From: CALESS01 sp041741455
GTDB taxonomy: Bacteria > Chloroflexota > Anaerolineae > Anaerolineales > Anaerolineaceae
Assembly (NCBI GenBank): GCA_041741455.1
Contig: JBGSJZ010000112.1
Span: 1 to 64,000, forward strand
DNA length: 64,000 nucleotides
Reading direction: 5' to 3'
Under the pieces are notes generated by a model. It was not told the DNA's origin. It did not search any database and was given only the letters and a program-made list of their open reading frames with translations. Made by a program: the position numbers and the translations under genes. Below are positions 58,780 to 64,000 of the stretch, piece by piece; within the stretch, counting starts at the first letter, position 1; every line of letters begins with the position of its first letter.

Positions 58780-59148
58780 TCAATTGCCCGGTACACCACC
58801 CGCATCGCTGGGTGGGACCGGTGGGGTTTGTTCCAGATCAGTGGCAGCCTGCCCGGTCGTCCGGATCTCCCGGCTGACACCCAGGATGGTTTGGTTAGCT
58901 TCCTGCCCCGTCTGGCGCAAGGAGGCTTTGACCTCTTCCAGGCCGGCCTCGCGCACCAGTTTACGCGGTAGATCGCTGACCTCGCGCTGGGCGGTGGTGA
59001 TGTCCTTCCAGAACGGCGAGCGCACCAGTTTGCGAATCCAACGCCCGATCTTGCGCGACATCTCCACCATACCCTGCGGGCCGAGGACAATCAGCGCCAG
59101 GATGAGGACAAGAACAATCTCAAGGGGACCAATACCCAGGATTTCCAT
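58780..59148 (-). CDS. tatB: TatB-like twin-arginine translocase subunit
   Basis: 122 residues: an N-terminal membrane helix with the G-P hinge (LIVLGPQGM) and a long amphipathic helix rich in charges (about 25-90), longer than TatA. Assigned TatB by length and by ending the tatC-tatA-tatB order on the minus strand; separation from TatA by sequence alone is not certain. Confidence 0.78.
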   Translation of the reverse strand: MEILGIGPLEIVLVLILALIVLGPQGMVEMSRKIGRWIRKLVRSPFWKDITTAQREVSDLPRKLVREAGLEEVKASLRQTGQEANQTILGVSREIRTTGQAATDLEQTPPVPPSDAGGVPGN

Positions 59149-59163
59149 TCCAAAGAGGCGGAG

Positions 59164-59352
59164 CTATTTTGCGCCGCCCTCTTTCTTTTCATCATCTTTT
59201 TTGTCTTCGTCTTTGTCGCCCTTCAAGCCATCCTTAAAAGCGCGAATGCTCGAACCAACTTCACCGGATATCTTGGAAATTCGGCCGATGCCAAAGAGCA
59301 ACACCACAATTACCAGGATGATCACCCATTCCCAACCATTTAAACCTGCCAT
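59164..59352 (-). CDS. tatA: TatA twin-arginine translocase subunit
   Basis: 62 residues: a membrane helix (VIILVIVVLLFG), the FG hinge and a short amphipathic helix, then a lysine/aspartate-rich tail (KDEDKKDDEKKEGG). Forms the pore of the Tat system. Confidence 0.88.
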   Translation of the reverse strand: MAGLNGWEWVIILVIVVLLFGIGRISKISGEVGSSIRAFKDGLKGDKDEDKKDDEKKEGGAK

Positions 59353-59418
59353 TGCTACCTCCTGTAAGTCTTCCCAGTCATTGAGAAATTATCCGACTTG
59401 ATTGATCTGATTATACTA

Positions 59419-60366
59419 TTATCGGTCACTGCTTGTCGAATCGGGGTCAGTTCCCGCTTGCTCCAAGCCTGGATCCTCGGGGATGGCTTCAGCAAATTCG
59501 GGGGTCGATTCCGCAACCTCAGCGGCTATTTCCACAACCTCAGGCGCAGGTTCAACCTTTTTTGCCTTCTTGCGAAAGAGGCGGAAGGGTTTACGGGGCT
59601 TGCGGATTTTCTTCGGGCGGGGCTTGCGCTCGCCAGCCAAAAACGCCAGCAGGATGCTGATCAGGTAGAGCGCCAACAGCGGCGCCATCAGAAGCGCCAT
59701 GTTGACCGGGTCGCCGGTGGGTGTGATGACTGCTGCCAGCACTGCAATCACCACGATGGCAATCCGCCACTGGCGGATGAGCGCGCCAGCCGTGACCAGG
59801 CGCAGCTTGGCCAGCAAGAAGATCACCAGGGGTGTCTCAAAGCTCACCCCCACCCAGAACATGAGGGTGGTAACAAACTCGATGTAGTTCGAGAGGCGGG
59901 GTGTGGTAGTAACCCCCAGGAAGCTGATCAGAAAAGGTATGGCCGTTGGAAGCATCACCTTGTAGGTGAAGAATACACCGCCAAGAAACATCAATGTGGC
60001 AAACGGGATGGAGATGAAAAGCCAGCGGCGTTCTTTGGGATGAAGTCCCGGGGTGATGAAGGCCAGTAGTTGGTACAACACCCACGGCAGGGCAATAATG
60101 AAACCCGAAAGCAAGGAAACCCGCATATACACGGCCAGGTTTTCCGTGACTTCGATGGAAAGCAGTTTATCCAACCCACCAATGGGTACGGTTAATATGT
60201 CCAGGAAGTATTTAGACAGGTTGAAACTGATGACCACCCCGACGCCTACACCGACCAATATCCAGAGCAGACGCATGCGCAGCTCTTTGACATGCGGCGC
60301 AACCATCTCCCAGAAATTGGGCGGGGATTCGGGCTCCGGAGGTGGGAGGTGCTGTGAGCGGCTCAT
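59419..60366 (-). CDS. tatC: TatC translocase subunit with a charged C-terminal extension
   Basis: 315 residues. A six-helix TatC core (HVKELRMRLLW at the start; PSGL-like loop and SIPFATLMFLGGVFF) is complete by about residue 245. A tail of about 70 residues follows, first basic (KPRKPFRLFRKKAKK) then acidic (EVVEIAAEVAE), unusual for TatC. TatC recognises the twin-arginine signal. First gene of the tat operon. Confidence 0.9.
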   Translation of the reverse strand: MSRSQHLPPPEPESPPNFWEMVAPHVKELRMRLLWILVGVGVGVVISFNLSKYFLDILTVPIGGLDKLLSIEVTENLAVYMRVSLLSGFIIALPWVLYQLLAFITPGLHPKERRWLFISIPFATLMFLGGVFFTYKVMLPTAIPFLISFLGVTTTPRLSNYIEFVTTLMFWVGVSFETPLVIFLLAKLRLVTAGALIRQWRIAIVVIAVLAAVITPTGDPVNMALLMAPLLALYLISILLAFLAGERKPRPKKIRKPRKPFRLFRKKAKKVEPAPEVVEIAAEVAESTPEFAEAIPEDPGLEQAGTDPDSTSSDR

Positions 60367-60397
60367 GAAAGCTGATTATAACCTTGAATGATTTGAT

Positions 60398-61003
60398 TCA
60401 AACAACCGGTTGGCGTAGAATCGTGCGCATCTTTTCCGGGGCGGTGCGATTGGGGTCACTCAGGTAGATTTCGTGATGCTTGCCATGGCGCTGCAAATTA
60501 TTTTGGGCAATAAATGCATGCAAGCCGGCAATGTTTGGCCCTTCATCTGCATACGGGCCGATGTGCATCAACTGGGCGCAACGGCCTTCGCTAAAACGCT
60601 CCAATCGCACGGCTGAAACCGGCAGGCCAGGCTTCTTGCGCTCCACCTCACGGCATGCATTCACCAGCGTATCGGGGGTGACCAGCTCCGGCTGCAGGAT
60701 CATCATCGTCCAACGCCAGGTATCCTTCTTGCCGGTTAAAAAGCTGCCCATATCCTCAGCCCACCATAAACCTTCCAGCGCCATCACCGGGTAGTCCACT
60801 AGTTGGGATTTCTTGATACTGAATTTGAGAGTGTAGGCCAGGGAATAAAGGGCTTGTACGGCAGTCTGATATTCGGGAGCCGTGTTTGGGTCCCCGGATC
60901 CGTCTATCATCAGGTAATTAAAATCCGGGACGGTGATGAAAGCTGGGGCCGCCGGGGCGATAAAGTACGGTTTGAGCAGCTTGCGCAAATCGAGCGTTTG
61001 CAT
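60398..61003 (-). CDS. GyrI-like ligand-binding domain protein
   Basis: 201 residues from the ATG at 61003, eight bases after AGAGGTG. FNYLMIDGSGDP near the N terminus and the CAQLMHIGPYADEGPNIAGL segment are typical of GyrI-like small-molecule-binding proteins. No DNA-binding domain, so it is a stand-alone binding protein of unknown ligand. Confidence 0.8.
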   Translation of the reverse strand: MQTLDLRKLLKPYFIAPAAPAFITVPDFNYLMIDGSGDPNTAPEYQTAVQALYSLAYTLKFSIKKSQLVDYPVMALEGLWWAEDMGSFLTGKKDTWRWTMMILQPELVTPDTLVNACREVERKKPGLPVSAVRLERFSEGRCAQLMHIGPYADEGPNIAGLHAFIAQNNLQRHGKHHEIYLSDPNRTAPEKMRTILRQPVV

Positions 61004-61036
61004 CCGATCACCTCTAGCCAACAGGAAATGATACCC

Positions 61037-61699
61037 TCAATGAGAGGTTGGCTCCATCCCGTAGCGGCGAGCGAGGCTAATGGCCTCGCGCCGACTGGAG
61101 ACCTTCAATTTTTCCAGAATGTTATGCACGTGGTTGCGTACGGTGTTCTCAGAGATAAATAAACGCTCGGCAATCTCCCGATTGGAGGCATTGCTGACCA
61201 TGGCCGTCAGCACTTCCATCTCCCGCCCGGTCAGCAGGTCCACTGGATTATTGCTGAGATGGTCGGCTGAACCGCGTGCGGTATGGGAAAACTCTTCCAT
61301 GATGCGCGAGGTCATGACGCGAGACAGCGCCGCCTCCCCCCGCAACATACCACGTAAAGCGGAAAGCAGGTTCGCCACCGGAATATTCTTGAGTAAATAC
61401 CCTTTTGCGCCCAGTCGAATGGCAGAGATCAGGCGTTCGTCGTCATCATAAATCGTCAGGAAGACGATTTTCGTTTCCGGGAGCAGTTCGATGATGGCGC
61501 GGGTGGCGTCCAGGCCGCTGCCATCTGGAAGGTTGAAATCCATCAGCACCATATCGGGCTGTAACTCTCCGGCCAGGCGAACCGCATCCGCCACGCTGCC
61601 GGCCTCCCCCACCACGTGCAAATCCTCCTGGCGATTGATCAAGCTCACCAGGCCTTCGCGAAAGAGGATATGATCATCAACAACCAGCAACTTCATCAT
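61037..61699 (-). CDS. NarL/FixJ-type response regulator
   Basis: 220 residues. Receiver domain with the acidic pair VVDDH, the phosphorylated aspartate in VLMDFNLPDGSG and the conserved lysine in AKGYLLKN. A LuxR-type helix-turn-helix follows (DLLTGREMEVL and NREIAERLFISENTVRNHV). Starts at one of two adjacent ATGs (61699 or 61696), just behind the histidine kinase stop at 61701. Partner of that kinase. Confidence 0.92.
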   Translation of the reverse strand: MMKLLVVDDHILFREGLVSLINRQEDLHVVGEAGSVADAVRLAGELQPDMVLMDFNLPDGSGLDATRAIIELLPETKIVFLTIYDDDERLISAIRLGAKGYLLKNIPVANLLSALRGMLRGEAALSRVMTSRIMEEFSHTARGSADHLSNNPVDLLTGREMEVLTAMVSNASNREIAERLFISENTVRNHVHNILEKLKVSSRREAISLARRYGMEPTSH

Positions 61700-61700
61700 A

Positions 61701-63095
61701 TTACTTCTCACTCCCTTGGAAATCCAATGGCAATGTCATACTCTCCGTCGTCCCAACATCCCCCAGCTGTGATTCAAGCGGTAGCCATAAAGTGATATGC
61801 GTACCCTGTCCGGGAGCGGTGGTCACTTTCAACTCGGCTTTAATATCTTCCGCCCGATCTCGCATGATGGAAAGACCGTAGTGGTGGTTTAAGTCCACTT
61901 CATCAGGCATAAACCCGCCCCCGTCATCCTGGATGGAAACCAATAATCCTTTTGCCTGCCAATCCAAGTTCACGGTGACCTTGTGAGCATTTGCATGCCT
62001 TTCAATATTATACAGGGCTTCGCGACAAATATAGAGAATCTGGCGGCAAGTGTGGGGTCTTAATTCTCTCGGCCGACCGGTCTGAGACACCAGAATTTCA
62101 AAACCGGCCCGGTTGGCAACCATTCGGCTCATTTCAAACAATGCCTGGTGCAAATCCCGAGGAGTGTCCGTTTGAAGATCAGCCAGCGTATCCCGCACAT
62201 GAAGATATGCCTCGTTGGCTGCGTCACGCATCGTCTCCAGTTCGTTGCGTATTTCACCGATCTGGTGGGCGGGGTCACTGGATAACAGGAGGTGTTCCAA
62301 TCGTAAACGGAGATAAGCCACCGATTGTCCGAGCGTATCATGCAAATCGCGGGCAATCCGCTTGCGGTCCGCCGCGTTCGTTTCCAACTGGTTGGCAGCC
62401 ACCTGTTGCAGGCGGGCATGATCCACGGCCAGGGCAATTTCCGGGGCAATATTATTCAAAACCTGAATTCCGCTGTCAGACAGCGGCTCGGTTCCCACCA
62501 TCTGGATCAGGCCAACCCTGGTTTCGCCCAGCAATAATGGCAGGCAATAAATCGGTTCCTTCGGTTTTGTCATGTATTCCGGTGCGTTCAACTTATGAAA
62601 ACTTATCCCCCCGGCTTTACAGACATTACAGGAGAAGGGAGTTGCTTTCAGCCCCAGTTCCGCCAAACCGGTTTGTCCCTGAGACCAGACAGCTGCCAGT
62701 TCCATTGGAGCCCCGGGTTTGCGGTTCAAAAAGATGGTGACCTTGTACATCGGTAAAATGGTGGTTGGAAATTCAGCAATCCACCCGATTAATTCTTTCC
62801 ATTCGGAAGTGGTGGAAAACCGACGCGTGACTGCTACCTGGTGATTGAGCACCTCAAATGCCTGCAATCGACCACGTTCGATGGATTGCAAATAATTCAG
62901 GAGAAGGGAGCCGATCAAAGGAACAAAAACAGCGTAAAGACCGACTTCCATAAATAAGTACCAATCCAGATGGATGCCATTTTGCAGGTAGTGGACCAAT
63001 AACTCAATGAAACCAATGCCCACACCCAGAAGGATGATCACCCGGCGGGCTTGTTGTAAGATTGAGGAATGAGGTGTTTTTGTTTTATGCGCCAT
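61701..63095 (-). CDS. Sensor histidine kinase (HisKA_3 type) with GAF domain
   Basis: 464 residues. Two N-terminal membrane segments (about 18-70), a GAF-like domain (about 95-235) with a C-x2-C pair (FSCNVCKAG), then HisKA_3 with the phosphorylated histidine in RIARDLHDTLGQ and an HATPase domain (EALYNIERHANA; QDDGGGF). Directly upstream of its response regulator. The cysteine pair could sense redox state or bind a metal. Confidence 0.9.
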   Translation of the reverse strand: MAHKTKTPHSSILQQARRVIILLGVGIGFIELLVHYLQNGIHLDWYLFMEVGLYAVFVPLIGSLLLNYLQSIERGRLQAFEVLNHQVAVTRRFSTTSEWKELIGWIAEFPTTILPMYKVTIFLNRKPGAPMELAAVWSQGQTGLAELGLKATPFSCNVCKAGGISFHKLNAPEYMTKPKEPIYCLPLLLGETRVGLIQMVGTEPLSDSGIQVLNNIAPEIALAVDHARLQQVAANQLETNAADRKRIARDLHDTLGQSVAYLRLRLEHLLLSSDPAHQIGEIRNELETMRDAANEAYLHVRDTLADLQTDTPRDLHQALFEMSRMVANRAGFEILVSQTGRPRELRPHTCRQILYICREALYNIERHANAHKVTVNLDWQAKGLLVSIQDDGGGFMPDEVDLNHHYGLSIMRDRAEDIKAELKVTTAPGQGTHITLWLPLESQLGDVGTTESMTLPLDFQGSEK

Positions 63096-63193
63096 ATTTC
63101 AGATTATATCTATCTACATAATAACTGGTTTTTCTTATTTTTCAAAGTCCACCACGATGATTAGCAGACAAATATCGGCATGAGAGAAACTGA

Positions 63194-63952
63194 TCAGAGA
63201 GCTGCAGTCAATAGAGGTTGGATCTGGACGCCAGCCTGAACCAGCGCATTCCGCACGGCCGCAGCAATACTGGTTGCATTGGGTGAATCGCCATGGATGC
63301 ACAATGTCTGCACCGCCGCCGCCTGCTCTCCGAATTGCACACCTTCCAATGCCAGGCGGATAGCCTGGGCAGCGGCCTCTGCCGGGTCCTCAATCAAGGC
63401 CCCCGGTAGCGTGCGCGAGCGCAGGCTGCCGTCCGGGTTATAGGCCCGTTCTGGAAAGCCTTCCCCGGCTGCCGGCTGACCGGCTTGCAACGCTTCATCC
63501 ACCAAAACCGAACCAGCCAACCCGACCACCACCAGGCCCAGGCTGAAACGACGGGCGGCCCGCACGATAGCGGCCGCCAGACCCCGGTCCCGGGCGGCTT
63601 GGTTGTAAAGCGCCCCATGCGGTTTGAGATGAGTCAATTCCACCCCATACGCCCGGCAAAATGCAGCCAATGCTCCCACCTGGTACAGGACATAGGCTTC
63701 CGCTTCCTCTGGTGCCAGGCCCAGCGCCCGCCGGCCAAAACCCTGCAAATCCGGGTAGCCCGGGTGGGCGCCAATCTGTACCCGCTGCGCTTTTGCCAGG
63801 CGGACACTGGCTTCCATCACAAGCGGATCGCCGGCATGCAACCCACAGGCAATATTCGCCGAGGTCAGGAAAGGCATCAGGGCGGCATCCTGCCCAAGCG
63901 TATAAGCGCCATAGCTTTCACCCAGGTCGGCATTTAAATCAATGGTTGGCAT
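63194..63952 (-). CDS. pxpA: 5-oxoprolinase subunit A (LamB/YcsF)
   Basis: 252 residues from the ATG at 63952: MPTIDLNADLGESYG is the normal N terminus of PxpA. Later motifs ANIACGLHAGDP and LTHLKPHGALYNQA are complete. With PxpB and PxpC, PxpA hydrolyses 5-oxoproline to glutamate using ATP; these partners are not in the window. On the minus strand TATAAT lies just upstream, so a leaderless start is possible; an ATG three codons earlier is an alternative. Confidence 0.9.
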   Translation of the reverse strand: MPTIDLNADLGESYGAYTLGQDAALMPFLTSANIACGLHAGDPLVMEASVRLAKAQRVQIGAHPGYPDLQGFGRRALGLAPEEAEAYVLYQVGALAAFCRAYGVELTHLKPHGALYNQAARDRGLAAAIVRAARRFSLGLVVVGLAGSVLVDEALQAGQPAAGEGFPERAYNPDGSLRSRTLPGALIEDPAEAAAQAIRLALEGVQFGEQAAAVQTLCIHGDSPNATSIAAAVRNALVQAGVQIQPLLTAAL

Positions 63953-64000
63953 GGATTTCATTATAGGTCAGAAAGTCACAAGAATGGAATCGGATCGAGA

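Overview
The window looks like chromosome of an anaerobic or facultative member of the Chloroflexota, most likely class Anaerolineae. This is inferred from gene content, not from a marker gene: a tungsten-type aldehyde:ferredoxin oxidoreductase, a pyruvate:ferredoxin oxidoreductase beside a dihydroorotate-dehydrogenase-like protein, META-domain lipoproteins, TldD/TldE, a Tat operon, a Ccm cytochrome c maturation cluster, and large secreted repeat proteins sharing a short C-terminal tail. Base composition is moderately GC-rich with one clearly AT-rich gene (43737-45815). I saw no rRNA, tRNA or CRISPR array.

Layout. 1-3.2 kb: the 3' part of a giant secreted repeat protein and a small secreted protein. 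3.3-8.6 kb (minus): a ferric/sugar-phosphate type ABC importer translationally coupled to a PfkB sugar kinase, behind a promoter with a structured leader. 8.9-11.6 kb: a CDGSH iron-sulfur protein and an ABC exporter. 11.6-17.2 kb (minus): a five-gene surface glycan operon (GT-C enzyme, methyltransferase, GT2, SDR, aminotransferase) with tightly packed stops and starts. 17.3-19.1 kb: an AAA/DUF4143 ATPase gene between two decayed ABC-exporter 3' ends, each followed by a related terminator. 19.1-23.2 kb (minus): tldD-tldE and azlC-azlD. 23.4-26.9 kb: four tandem META-domain lipoproteins. 27.0-31.2 kb: aldehyde ferredoxin oxidoreductase, a four-cluster ferredoxin and a DUF362 protein.

31.2-41.7 kb is mostly a minus-strand cytochrome c maturation locus: ccmE, ccmF, then after an opposing M28 peptidase gene, ccmH, ccmG, a ccmI-like gene, a diheme cytochrome lipoprotein, ccmA, ccmB, ccmC and a 49-residue ccmD. 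CcmE carries a C-x3-Y haem site in place of the usual histidine. 42.2-47.4 kb: radA, an AT-rich GT-C-like membrane protein, a DUF6391 protein and holA. 47.6-53.0 kb: a 1297-residue secreted M23-like protein, a PilZ-like protein and another secreted protein. 53.2-53.9 kb: an antitoxin remnant followed by a cluster of short repeats. 54.0-58.7 kb: nifJ and a DHOD-like gene. 58.8-60.4 kb: tatC-tatA-tatB. 60.4-63.1 kb: a GyrI-like protein and a two-component system. 63.2-64.0 kb: pxpA.

The most promising undescribed signal is a short C-terminal motif, [FY][LM]P-x-I-x-[RH] at the extreme C terminus, shared by four otherwise unrelated exported proteins in the window. It resembles a sorting or anchoring tag with no known name that I can give.
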